Assembly: GCF_001417775.1 (NCBI RefSeq)
Contig: NZ_BBZJ01000017.1
Span: 124,001 to 188,000, forward strand
DNA from: Streptomyces sp. TP-A0356
GTDB taxonomy: Bacteria; Actinomycetota; Actinomycetes; Streptomycetales; Streptomycetaceae
DNA length: 64,000 nucleotides
Direction of reading: 5' to 3'
Part shown: positions 27,451-37,569 of the stretch, in pieces
Numbering within the stretch: the stretch's first letter is position 1
Layout of the letters: the number at the start of each line of letters is the position of its first letter
Translations under genes and position numbers: made by a program
The notes under the pieces: generated by a model
Database searches by the model: none
What the model saw: only the letters and a program-made list of their open reading frames with translations
Told to the model about the DNA's origin: nothing

Positions 27451-28776
27451 TCAGCCCTGGTACGCCTTGGCCGCCGCGCCCTCCAGCTGGGCCGCGATGC
27501 CCTTGGGGTCGGACGGGTCACGCAGGAAGTCCTGCAGGAGCTTCCACTCGCCGGCGCCCTTGGTGCCGCCGAAGGCGGCCGGTGCCTGGTCGGACATGTC
27601 GAAGCGGACCGAATCCCCGGCGTCGACGAGGGACCTGGCGGTCGCGCGGGTCACGTCGTCGCCGTAGGAGGCGAGGTCGAGCTTCTTGTTCGGGGACAGG
27701 AAGCCGCCCGACTTCGCCCAGACGGCCGCGGCCTCCGGGGTCGCCAGGTACTCCAGGAGCTTCATACCGGCCTTGGAGTTCTTGCCGTCCTTGAGGACGA
27801 CCGCCGCGTCACCACCGCTGACCACGGGCGCCGTGCCGCCGTCGACCGCCGGGAACGGGAAGAAGTTCGCGTCCTTGCCGATCGTCCTGCCGAACTGGTC
27901 GTGAGCGACCCCGGCCACGAAGTCGCCCTCGTAGACCATGCCCGCCGCCGGCTTGGGCCCGAAGACCTTCTCGACGGAGCCCGGGAAGTCGGTGTTGAGG
28001 GCCCCCTGCTGGCCGCCCGCCATCAGCTGCTTGTCCTTGAAGAGCTTGCCGAGCGTGGTGAGGGCCTTCACCACGCTCGCGTCGGTCCACTTCAGCTTGT
28101 GGGTGGCGAGGGCGTCGTACTTCTCGGGCCCGGCCTGGGAGAGGTAGATGTTCTCGAACCAGTCGGTGAGCGTCCAGCCGTCCTGCCCGGCGACCGCGAA
28201 GGCGGCGAGGCCCGAGTCGGCGACCGTGTGCCCGGCCTTCAGCATCTCGTCGTACGTCTTCGGCGGCTTGACGCCCGCCTGCGTCAGCGCGTCGGGGCTG
28301 TACCAGACCGTGGACTTGTGGGCGGCCTTGAAGTACAGGCCGTAGAGGGTGCCGTCGACGCTGCCGTACTTCTTCCACACGCTCGCGAAGTTGGCGTCGA
28401 CCGACTGCTGGGTGGTGGCGGACAGCTGCTGGAGCCAGCCCTTCTTCGCGAACTGCTGGAGCACACCGATCTGCGGGACCATCACGACGTCAGGGGCGTT
28501 TCCGCCCTCGATCTTGCTGCCGACGACGGTGGAGACGTTGTCGCCGGTGGACACGAACTGCGTCTTGGCGCCGGTCTTCTCGGTGAACGCGTCCAGCACC
28601 TTCTGGAAGTTCTTCTGTTCGCTGCCGGTCCAGACACCGGCCACGGTGACCGTCTGGCCGCTGAGCGCCTTCTCGCCGCCGCCCGCGGCGACCGGGCCGC
28701 CGCCGCAGGCGGTGGCGCCGAGGGCGAGGGCGAGTGCGGTACAGCCGGTGAGCAGGGTGGTACGTCGTCGCATCAT
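27451..28776 (-). CDS. Extracellular sugar-binding lipoprotein
   Basis: A 441-residue solute-binding protein of the CUT1 (SBP_bac_1) family. The signal peptide RRRTTLLTGCTALALALGAT ends at a lipobox-like ATAC, so the mature protein would be lipid-anchored. Mature sequence starts with a Gly/Ala linker, then VTVAGVWTGSEQKNFQKVLD. Two adjacent ATGs exist; the first (28774-28776) has GAAGGGA at a good spacing. It is the first transport gene of the leftward set GH13-binding protein-MalF-MalG. The ligand is probably an alpha-glucoside, inferred from the GH13 neighbour. Confidence 0.92.
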   Translation of the reverse strand: MMRRRTTLLTGCTALALALGATACGGGPVAAGGGEKALSGQTVTVAGVWTGSEQKNFQKVLDAFTEKTGAKTQFVSTGDNVSTVVGSKIEGGNAPDVVMVPQIGVLQQFAKKGWLQQLSATTQQSVDANFASVWKKYGSVDGTLYGLYFKAAHKSTVWYSPDALTQAGVKPPKTYDEMLKAGHTVADSGLAAFAVAGQDGWTLTDWFENIYLSQAGPEKYDALATHKLKWTDASVVKALTTLGKLFKDKQLMAGGQQGALNTDFPGSVEKVFGPKPAAGMVYEGDFVAGVAHDQFGRTIGKDANFFPFPAVDGGTAPVVSGGDAAVVLKDGKNSKAGMKLLEYLATPEAAAVWAKSGGFLSPNKKLDLASYGDDVTRATARSLVDAGDSVRFDMSDQAPAAFGGTKGAGEWKLLQDFLRDPSDPKGIAAQLEGAAAKAYQG

Positions 28777-28832
28777 CGTTGATGTCCCTTCGGGGAATGG
28801 GGAGTTGACGGGAGAGCTTCGAGCGGTCGTGG

Positions 28833-30479
<1,647 letters not shown>

Positions 30480-30510
30480 CCCGTCGACCTGTCTGTGCGT
30501 GCTTACGGTT

Positions 30511-30549
30511 ATGCATGCATGTTAAGTAGGCATGTCGCAGAGGTGTCAA
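30511..30549 (-). promoter_or_regulatory. Promoter with overlapping palindrome upstream of the GH13/sugar transport operon
   Basis: On the minus strand TTGACA (30549-30544) is followed by a TACTTA-like -10 (30528-30523). The spacer is 15 bp for TACTTA, or 17-18 bp if the adjacent CTTAAC/TTAACA is used. The perfect palindrome ATGCATGCAT (30511-30520) lies just downstream, where a repressor would block initiation. No regulator gene is adjacent. Confidence 0.5.
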
Positions 30550-30630
30550 CGAACAGGCGCAAGATACTGCAGAGTTGACCAGGCATATTCGGACATATCA
30601 GGTCGTCAGGATCCTAGATGAGATATCCGC

Positions 30631-30647
30631 GTTACCTAACAGGTAAC
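30631..30647. promoter_or_regulatory. Inverted repeat GTTACCT-N3-AGGTAAC
   Basis: Perfect 7-bp arms with an AAC centre, overlapping the stop codon of the leftward binding-protein gene and about 150 bp upstream of the GH13 start. The core TACCT-N3-AGGTA is shared with the site at 31982-31996 next to the PadR gene. Confidence 0.6.
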
Positions 30648-31924
30648 TATCGCCGAGAGATGGCAGCCAGCTCCCTCGCCAGCCGCCGCACCGCGTTCTC
30701 GGGCGTCTCGTGCCCGGTCAGCGCGTCATGGACGACCGCCTGCACCGCCAGGCTGACCTGGTCGTAGCGCGGGCTCTTGGGACGCGGGGCGGCCGCGAGG
30801 ACGCTCGCGCGCAGGGTCGGCAGATAGGGGAACTCCCGTACCAGCTCGGGGTCGTCGTAGAGCGCGGCGCGCACGGGCGGCAGCGCGCCACGGGTGAGGA
30901 CCTGGCGCTGGACGCGCTCGCTGGTGAGGTACGCGATCAGGCGCGCGGCCGACTCGGGGTGGCGCGCATGGGTGTTGACCGCCAGGTTGGAACCGCCGAG
31001 GACGCTGGTCCCCGGCCCGTTCGGCCCCGGCAGCGGTACGGCACCGACCTCTCCGGCCACCTTGGATCCCTTGGCGGAGGCGACGACGTACGCGTACGGC
31101 CAGTTGCGCAGGAAGAGCAGCCGGCCGTCCTGGAAGGCCTGTTTGGACTCCTCCTCCTTGTACGTCAGCGCCTTCGCGGGGATCCAGCCCTCGCGCACGC
31201 CGCGGGCGAGGAACCCGATGCCCTCACGGGCCGCGGCCGAGTTCACGGTGACGCGCTCGCCCTCGTCCCCGAGGATCGTGCCGCCCGCCGAGTACACCGC
31301 CTCGGCCGCGTTGACGGTGAGACCCTCGTACGGCAGGAACTGGCCCGCGTAACCGTCGAGTCCGTACTTCGGGGCGATGGCCTTCGCGTCCCGCTCCAGT
31401 TCGGCCCAGGTGCGCGGGGGCCGGATGCCCTCCTTGGCGAGGATGTCCTTGCGGTACAGGAGCAGGCCCGCGTTGGTGACGTACGGCACCGCGTACAGCC
31501 GTCCGTCGTAGGTGGCCGTGTCGACGACCGGTGGCAGGAAGCTCTTGAGCGGGAAGCGGTCGCGCGGCAGCGGGCGGATCCAGCCGGCCGCCGCGAACTG
31601 GGAGGTCCAGGCGACGTCGATGTTGAGGACGTCGAACCTGCTGCGGTCGCCGCCGCGCAGGTCGGTGGTCATCTGGGCGTGGGTCTCGTCGGCGGAGTCC
31701 GGGAGTTCGACGAGGGTGACCTTCTCACCGGGGTGGGTGCGGTTCCAGCCCTCCAGGAGCGGGCCGAGGTAGCCGGTCAGGTCACCGGCGGTTGCCAGGG
31801 TGAGCGGCCCACGGCCGGCCACGCCCACGGCCGCGTCGTCGGCGCGGGCGCCCGAGGCGACATAGCCGGTCAGCACCACGACAAGGACGAGGAGGCCCCT
31901 ACCTGCGGCATGTATCCACCGCAT
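30647..31924 (-). CDS. Orphan sugar-binding protein without a lipobox
   Basis: A 425-residue SBP_bac_1-type protein (TATYDGRLYAVPYVTNAGLL, ESAARLIAYLTSERVQRQVL). It starts at the ATG at 31922-31924, preceded by GGAGGAACCT. The N-terminal hydrophobic segment GLLVLVVVLTGYVASGARAD has an Ala-x-Ala type cleavage site but no cysteine, so it is secreted or held by an uncleaved anchor rather than being a lipoprotein. That is unusual for a Gram-positive ABC binding protein. No permease is directly attached; it may serve the MalFG-type permeases at 25247-27444 or have another role. It is divergent from the padR gene, with which it shares the promoter region. Confidence 0.85.
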   Translation of the reverse strand: MRWIHAAGRGLLVLVVVLTGYVASGARADDAAVGVAGRGPLTLATAGDLTGYLGPLLEGWNRTHPGEKVTLVELPDSADETHAQMTTDLRGGDRSRFDVLNIDVAWTSQFAAAGWIRPLPRDRFPLKSFLPPVVDTATYDGRLYAVPYVTNAGLLLYRKDILAKEGIRPPRTWAELERDAKAIAPKYGLDGYAGQFLPYEGLTVNAAEAVYSAGGTILGDEGERVTVNSAAAREGIGFLARGVREGWIPAKALTYKEEESKQAFQDGRLLFLRNWPYAYVVASAKGSKVAGEVGAVPLPGPNGPGTSVLGGSNLAVNTHARHPESAARLIAYLTSERVQRQVLTRGALPPVRAALYDDPELVREFPYLPTLRASVLAAAPRPKSPRYDQVSLAVQAVVHDALTGHETPENAVRRLARELAAISRR

Positions 31925-31981
31925 AGGTTCCTCCCTGTACACCGGGCACCGGGCACCGTCGCCCGGGGTCAGAGGCCATGT

Positions 31982-31996
31982 ATACCTGTTAGGTAT
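31982..31996. promoter_or_regulatory. Inverted repeat ATACCT-N3-AGGTAT in the padR divergent region
   Basis: Perfect 6-bp arms around GTT, with a GATACT -10-like element a few bases downstream toward padR. It shares the TACCT-N3-AGGTA core with the site at 30631-30647 and is the best candidate for the PadR operator. Confidence 0.65.
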
Positions 31997-32049
31997 GGGC
32001 GATACTAGGGCCTGGAGCACAGTACGAGGACCCGAGGAGGACAGCACGA

Positions 32050-32565
32050 GTGCGCCTGCCCCTCCTGGCACTCCTCGCGCGCGGCCCGGCCCACGGCTAC
32101 GAGCTCAAGCAGGACCTTGAGCAACTGCTGGGCTCCGCGTACCCTCAGCCGAACGTCGGCCAGGTCTACGTGACCCTCGGCCGCCTTGAGAAGTCCGGAC
32201 TGATCGAGGGCGAGGAGGTCGAGCAGTCCAGCCGGCCCAACAAGAAGATCTACCACCTCACCGAGGCCGGGCGGGAGGCGCTGCGCGCCTGGTACGAGGA
32301 GACCGAGGACGAGCCGCGGGTTCGGGACGAGTTCTTCATGAAGCTCGCGCTCGCCCCGCAGACCGGGCTCGCCGACCAGATCGCCCTGATCAACAAGCAG
32401 CGGCGCCAGTACCTCAACACCATGCGCAGCCTGTCGAAACTGGCCGCCGCCGAAGACCGTGACAACCGAATGGCCCATCTGCTGATCGAGGGCGCGATGC
32501 TGCATCTGCAGGCCGACCTCGACTGGCTGGAGCGGTGCCAGGAGGAACTGGAGGAGCCGGAGTGA
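32050..32565 (+). CDS. PadR-family transcriptional regulator
   Basis: A 171-residue PadR regulator: an N-terminal winged helix (MRLPLLALLARGPAHGYELK, VGQVYVTLGRLEKSGLIEGE) and a C-terminal helical dimerisation domain (LNTMRSLSKLAAAEDRDNRM onward). Start is a GTG at 32050 preceded by GAGGAGGAC. Its stop overlaps the GTG of the following ABC ATPase by 4 nt, so it very likely controls the exporter it is co-transcribed with, a standard PadR-ABC-FtsX arrangement in actinobacteria. The inverted repeat at 31982-31996 is a likely autoregulatory site. Confidence 0.92.
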   Translation: MRLPLLALLARGPAHGYELKQDLEQLLGSAYPQPNVGQVYVTLGRLEKSGLIEGEEVEQSSRPNKKIYHLTEAGREALRAWYEETEDEPRVRDEFFMKLALAPQTGLADQIALINKQRRQYLNTMRSLSKLAAAEDRDNRMAHLLIEGAMLHLQADLDWLERCQEELEEPE

Positions 32566-33311
32566 ACGACCGCCCCACTCCTCTGCTGCGGGCCGAGGGC
32601 CTGGTCAAGACCCACCACGGCGAGGGCGCGCCCGCCCATGCCGTGCGCGGGGTCGACCTGCGCGTGACGCGAGGCGAGTTCGTGGCCGTCACCGGCCCGT
32701 CCGGCGCCGGGAAGTCGACCCTGCTCCATCTGCTGGGCGGGCTGCAGCGACCGGACGACGGCAGCATCTGGCTGGACGGCGAGCGCACCGACTCCTACAC
32801 CGAGGCGCGCTGGGCCGTGGAGCGCCGAAAGCGCATCGGGATCGTCTTCCAGTTCTTCAACCTGGTCTCCAACCTGTCGGTCGCGGACAACGTCGAGCTG
32901 CCCGCGCTGCTCGCCGGCCGCTCGCCGAAGCAGGCGCGGGCCGAGCGGGAGGAACTGCTGGCCGAACTGGGCCTCGCGGGCAAGGAGCGGAGCATGCCGA
33001 GCCAGCTGTCCGGCGGTGAGCAGCAGCGGGTCGCGCTGGCCCGGGCCCTGGTCAACCATCCGCCGCTGCTGCTCGCCGACGAGCCCGCGGGCAGCCTCGA
33101 CAGCAAGGGCACCCGCGAGGTGATGCGGCTGCTGTCCCGCTTCCACCAGCGCGGCCAGACCATCCTGCTGGTCACCCATGACGCCCGGCTGGCGAGCGCC
33201 GCCGACCGGGTGATCAGCTTCTTCGACGGCCGGATCGTCGACGACGCGGAGCTGGACGGCACCTCGCCCGGCCGGGCGGGGATCTCCGGCGTGCTGGAAC
33301 TGAAGGACTGA
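32562..33311 (+). CDS. LolD/MacB-type ABC exporter ATPase
   Basis: A 249-residue ATP-binding subunit. Walker A is GPSGAGKST, the Q-loop region GIVFQFFNLVSNLSVADNVE, the signature LSGGEQQRVALARAL, Walker B LLLADEPAGSLDS and the switch VTHDARLA. This is the LolD/MacB/BceA group that partners FtsX-like permeases and acts in extrusion or mechanotransmission rather than import. The GTG start (32562) overlaps the padR stop by 4 nt; the permease begins 64 nt downstream. Confidence 0.93.
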   Translation: MNDRPTPLLRAEGLVKTHHGEGAPAHAVRGVDLRVTRGEFVAVTGPSGAGKSTLLHLLGGLQRPDDGSIWLDGERTDSYTEARWAVERRKRIGIVFQFFNLVSNLSVADNVELPALLAGRSPKQARAEREELLAELGLAGKERSMPSQLSGGEQQRVALARALVNHPPLLLADEPAGSLDSKGTREVMRLLSRFHQRGQTILLVTHDARLASAADRVISFFDGRIVDDAELDGTSPGRAGISGVLELKD

Positions 33312-33375
33312 TCCGCGGTGTACGAACGTCCGAGCGGGACCCCGTACGCCCCGCCCGAGCCGAGAGGCTGAGGCG

Positions 33376-35658
33376 GTGCGGGCCACCTTGCGCTGGGCGC
33401 ACTCCGATCTGCGGACGCATCGCGGCGAGGCGCTGTTCATCGTGCTCGCCACCGCCGGCATCGTCGCCTCGCTCCTGCTGGCCACGGCGCTCTTCGGGTA
33501 CGCGACCAACCCCTGGCAGCGGGTCTTCACCCAGGCGCACGGCGCGCACGTGTGGATCCACACCGACCGCAGCGCCGACGCGGCCAAGCTGGCCCGGCTG
33601 GACGGAGTCGAGTCCGTCGCCGGCCCCTACCCCACCGAGTCCGCGACCCTCGCCTCCCGGGGCACCCGCGCCTCCGTCGAGCTGCGCGGCACCGCCGGCC
33701 TCCCCTCCGTCGGCCGGCCGATCCTGGCCTCCGGCCACTGGCTGGATCCGCGGGACCCGGGGGGCGTGGTGCTGGAGAGCCGGCTCGCCCGCGCTCTGCT
33801 GGCCGAACCCGGGGACACCCTGACCCTGGCCGGCGCGGCCCGGACGCTGACCGTCGTGGGCATCGCCGACAGCGCCGAACCCCGCTACCGCCCGGGCGAA
33901 CAGCCCGGGCTCGTCTGGGCACTGCCGTCCGCCGTGCGCGACTCCGGCGGCCAGGTCACCGGACTGCGCCTGACCGACCCCGGTGACACGGACTACGCCG
34001 TCCAGCGCGCCGTCACCGTGCTGGGTGCCGGCGCGGTCAGCGAGGTCTCGACCTGGCAGCAGGCGCGGGCCGAGGCGCAGGGCGACAACCGGCTGCTGGG
34101 CCAGGTGCTGGGCCTGTTCGGGCTGGGGGCGCTCGTCGCCGCCGGGTTCGCCGTGCACGGGGCGATCGGCACCCGCATCCGCGGGCATCTGAGGGACATA
34201 TCGGTCCTGAAGGCGATCGGCTTCACGCCCGGCCAGGTCGTCCGGATCTTCCTGCTCCAGCATGTGGCCTACGCCCTGCTGGGCGCGGTGGCCGCGGCGG
34301 CGCTCACCCAGGGGCTGGGCAGCAGGATCCCCGGGCGCCTCGGGGACGCGGTCGGCGTCTGGCAGGGGCTGCCCGGGCACACCGTGGCACTGTTCGCGGT
34401 GCCGGTGGGCGCCGTGCTGTTCATCGCCGCCACCACCGGGCTCGCGGCCTGGCGGGCGGGACGGGTGCCCCCGGTACCGGTACCCCGGCCCGCGGCATCG
34501 CCGTCCGGCCGGCTCTCGGGCGCGGCGCGCGGGGCCCTCGGCCTTCGGCTGCCGCCCGCGCTGGTCCTCGGCTGGCACAAGGCGTTCACGCGCCGCCCCC
34601 GGTCGCTGGCCGCGGTCGCCCGGCTGGCGCTGCCTCTGCTGCTGATGGTGGTGGCGATGAGCGCATGGACCACCATCGACCGCTTCCACAGCAGACCGGA
34701 GCAGGTGGGCCTCGCCGCCGCCCTCACCGTCCGCCCCGACGGGGGCCTCGGCGAGGAGGCGGCCCGCTCCCTGCTGGAGAGAAGTCCGCGGGTCGCCGCC
34801 GCCTACCCGGGCGTGGAGGTCGCGGCCCTCGTTCCGGGCCAGACGGCCACGATCGCCCTGCGCGGTCTGGGCACCCGCCAGGACCCGTACCCCTACGCCA
34901 TTGCCGAGGGCCGGCCCGCGCGGGGCCCCGACGAGGCGGTCGCCGGGCAGGGGCTGCTCGACCTGCTGGACGTGCGCGTCGGGGACTGGGTGCGGATGAC
35001 GGTGGGCGACCAGCCGCAGATCCTGCACATCGTGGGCCGCAGCATCGAACCGGAGAACGCCGGCCGGGTCATCTCCACCTCGCTCGACACGCTCCGCGAG
35101 AACGACCCACGGCTGCGGCCCACCCTCTATCAGCTCCGTCTGCGCCCCGGAGCCGACCCGCACCAGGTCGCCGGCGAGCTGGCCGCGGCCGCCCGCGGGC
35201 ACCTGGACGTGCACCCCGTGACGAATCCGGCGGACGGGCTCTCGCCGTTGCGCGGAGTCGTTGCCGGGTTGATCGCCGTCCTCGCCCTCATCGGACTCAT
35301 CGAACTGCTGACCGCGATCGGCGGCACGGTCCGCGAGGACGAGCGGGATCTGCTGGCGCTGAAGGCGATCGGCCTGTCCCCGCGGCAGATCACCGCGATC
35401 ACCGTCACCGCCACGGCCTGCACCGCGCTGGCCGCGGTCTGCGTCGGCACGGCGCTGGGCATCCCCCTGGCCCACTGGCTGATCGACGCCCAGGGCCGCT
35501 CCAGCGGTATGGGCGCCGGGCTTGCCCAGGGCCCCTCGCCGGCCCTTCTGGTGCTGTTCGGGGCCGCGGCCGTGCTGGGCGCCGCCGCCCTCGCCGCCGT
35601 GCCCGCGGCCCGGGCGGCCCGCCGCCGACTCGCGGACACCCTGAGCGCGGTGGCCTGA
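33376..35658 (+). CDS. FtsX-like ABC exporter permease
   Basis: A 760-residue permease with two FtsX domains. One helix near the N-terminus (ALFIVLATAGIVASLLLATA) is followed by a large extracytoplasmic domain, then three helices from VLGLFGLGALVAAGFAVHGA onward. A second copy of the same plan follows, with a fusion linker rich in Pro and Arg near residues 370-390. The end, [20 protein letters not shown], is typical. It would form the membrane part of the exporter with the upstream ATPase; likely roles are resistance to membrane-active peptides or lipid/lipoprotein handling. The GTG start is preceded by GAGAGGCTGAGGCG. Confidence 0.92.
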   Translation: MRATLRWAHSDLRTHRGEALFIVLATAGIVASLLLATALFGYATNPWQRVFTQAHGAHVWIHTDRSADAAKLARLDGVESVAGPYPTESATLASRGTRASVELRGTAGLPSVGRPILASGHWLDPRDPGGVVLESRLARALLAEPGDTLTLAGAARTLTVVGIADSAEPRYRPGEQPGLVWALPSAVRDSGGQVTGLRLTDPGDTDYAVQRAVTVLGAGAVSEVSTWQQARAEAQGDNRLLGQVLGLFGLGALVAAGFAVHGAIGTRIRGHLRDISVLKAIGFTPGQVVRIFLLQHVAYALLGAVAAAALTQGLGSRIPGRLGDAVGVWQGLPGHTVALFAVPVGAVLFIAATTGLAAWRAGRVPPVPVPRPAASPSGRLSGAARGALGLRLPPALVLGWHKAFTRRPRSLAAVARLALPLLLMVVAMSAWTTIDRFHSRPEQVGLAAALTVRPDGGLGEEAARSLLERSPRVAAAYPGVEVAALVPGQTATIALRGLGTRQDPYPYAIAEGRPARGPDEAVAGQGLLDLLDVRVGDWVRMTVGDQPQILHIVGRSIEPENAGRVISTSLDTLRENDPRLRPTLYQLRLRPGADPHQVAGELAAAARGHLDVHPVTNPADGLSPLRGVVAGLIAVLALIGLIELLTAIGGTVREDERDLLALKAIGLSPRQITAITVTATACTALAAVCVGTALGIPLAHWLIDAQGRSSGMGAGLAQGPSPALLVLFGAAAVLGAAALAAVPAARAARRRLADTLSAVA

Positions 35659-35790
35659 GCGGGAAGCCGCCGCGGGCCGGCGGGTGTGGGGGCCGTAGGG
35701 GCCGCCCCTGGCCGCACGGCGCCGGATCCGTCGCGTGTACGTCGGGGACCAGCGCGGGGTACGCGGTGAGCCGTATGCCACAGCCGTGCC

Positions 35791-35838
35791 CTGGACGGGA
35801 AGGGAGTGGCCGCGCGGCGGCCATCCCTTCCCGTCCGG
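35791..35838. terminator. Bidirectional terminator between the FtsX permease and pgi
   Basis: A long hairpin: GGACGGGAAGGGA pairs with TCCCTTCCCGTCC, and after a single bulged G the inner TGGCCGC pairs with GCGGCCA. It lies between convergent genes, 7 nt from the pgi stop. Confidence 0.88.
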
Positions 35839-35844
35839 CAGCCG

Positions 35845-37497
35845 CTAACGGCCCTGCAGCTCGCGGTACTTGGCGACCAGGGCCTTGGTCGACCCGTCCA
35901 GACCCTCCACCTCGGCTCCCTCGGTGAGCGCGGGCTCCACGCGCTTGGCGAGGACCTTGCCGAGCTCGACACCCCACTGGTCGAAGGAGTCGATGTTCCA
36001 GATCGCTCCCTGCACGAACACCTTGTGCTCGTAGAGGGCGACGAGCTGGCCGAGGACCGAGGGGGTGACTTCCTTGCCGAGGATCGTGGTGGTCGGGCGG
36101 TTGCCCTTGAACGTCTTGTGCGGCACCAGCTCCTCCGGCACACCCTCCGCGCGCACCTCGTCGGCGGTCTTGCCGAAGGCCAGCGCCTGGGTCTGGGCGA
36201 AGAAGTTCGCCATCAGCAGGTCGTGCTGGGCCTTCAGCTCGTCGCTGAGCTCGGCGACCGGATTCGCGAAGCCGAGGAAGTCGGCCGGGATCAGCTTGGT
36301 GCCCTGGTGGATGAGCTGGAAGTAGGCGTGCTGGCCGTTGGTGCCCGGGGTGCCCCACACGATCGGCCCGGTCTGCCACTCGACCTCGCGGCCGTCGCGG
36401 TCGACGGACTTGCCGTTGGACTCCATGTCGAGCTGCTGCAGGTAGGAGGTGAACTTGGACAGGTAGTGCGAGTACGGGAGGACGGCGTGCGTCTGCGCGT
36501 CGTGGAAGTTGCCGTACCAGATGCCCAGCAGGCCGAGCAGCAGCGGCACGTTGGACTCGGCGGGCGCGGTGCGGAAGTGCTCGTCCACCAGGTGGAAGCC
36601 GTCGAGCATCTCGCGGAAGCGGTCCGGCCCGATGGCGATCATCAGGGACAGGCCGATCGCCGAGTCGTACGAGTAGCGACCGCCGACCCAGTCCCAGAAC
36701 TCGAACATGTTGGCGGTGTCGATGCCGAACTCCGCCACCTTCTCGGCGTTGGTCGAGACGGCCACGAAGTGCTTGGCCACGGCCTCCTGACCGGCGTTCA
36801 GCCCGGTCAGCAGCCACTTGCGGGCCGAGGTCGCGTTGGTGATCGTCTCGATCGTGGTGAACGTCTTGGAGGCGACGATGAACAGCGTCTCGGCCGCGTC
36901 CAGGTCGCGGGTGGCCTCGTGCAGATCGGCGCCGTCCACGTTCGACACGAAGCGGACCGTCAGATCGCGGTCCGTGTAGGCGCGCAGCGCCTCGTACGCC
37001 ATCGCCGGTCCGAGGTCGGAGCCGCCGATGCCGATGTTGATCACATTCTTGATGCGCTTGCCGGTGTGCCCGGTCCACTCGCCCGAGCGGACGCGCTCGG
37101 TGAAGGCGGCCATCTTGTCCAGGACGGCGTGCACCTTGGGGACGACGTTCTCCCCGTCGACCTCGATCACCGCGTCGCGCGGGGCGCGCAGCGCGACGTG
37201 CAGGACCGCGCGGTTCTCGGTGGTGTTGATCTTCTCACCGCGGAACATGGCGTCCCTGAGGCCGAACACGTCCCGCGCGGCGGCCAGCTCGCGCAGCAGC
37301 CGCAGCGTCTCGTCGGTGACCAGGTGCTTGGAGTAGTCGATGTGCAGGTCACCGGCCTGCAGCGTGTATCCGCTGCCGCGCCCGGGGTCCGCCGCGAACA
37401 GGTCGCGCAGGTGCACCTCGCCGAGCTCCTCGCGGTGCTTGGCCAGCGCGGTCCACTCGGGCGTCTGGTTGAGCCTGGTACGGCTGTCTGCGTTCAT
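35845..37497 (-). CDS. pgi: Glucose-6-phosphate isomerase
   Basis: A 550-residue phosphoglucose isomerase that interconverts glucose-6-phosphate and fructose-6-phosphate. Signature blocks are [37 protein letters not shown], the active-site Glu/His region [20 protein letters not shown] with [15 protein letters not shown], and the second signature [20 protein letters not shown]-like [20 protein letters not shown]. The ATG at 37495-37497 ([11 protein letters not shown]) is the natural start. It is monocistronic, facing the exporter operon, and physiologically links the pentose phosphate operon to the glycolytic genes that follow. Confidence 0.97.
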   Translation of the reverse strand: MNADSRTRLNQTPEWTALAKHREELGEVHLRDLFAADPGRGSGYTLQAGDLHIDYSKHLVTDETLRLLRELAAARDVFGLRDAMFRGEKINTTENRAVLHVALRAPRDAVIEVDGENVVPKVHAVLDKMAAFTERVRSGEWTGHTGKRIKNVINIGIGGSDLGPAMAYEALRAYTDRDLTVRFVSNVDGADLHEATRDLDAAETLFIVASKTFTTIETITNATSARKWLLTGLNAGQEAVAKHFVAVSTNAEKVAEFGIDTANMFEFWDWVGGRYSYDSAIGLSLMIAIGPDRFREMLDGFHLVDEHFRTAPAESNVPLLLGLLGIWYGNFHDAQTHAVLPYSHYLSKFTSYLQQLDMESNGKSVDRDGREVEWQTGPIVWGTPGTNGQHAYFQLIHQGTKLIPADFLGFANPVAELSDELKAQHDLLMANFFAQTQALAFGKTADEVRAEGVPEELVPHKTFKGNRPTTTILGKEVTPSVLGQLVALYEHKVFVQGAIWNIDSFDQWGVELGKVLAKRVEPALTEGAEVEGLDGSTKALVAKYRELQGR

Positions 37498-37569
37498 CTC
37501 GGACTTCAGCCTTCTTCCTTGCCTGTGCTGCTGCGTACCTCGCCCCGCTGCGGGTCCCAACCTAATTGA

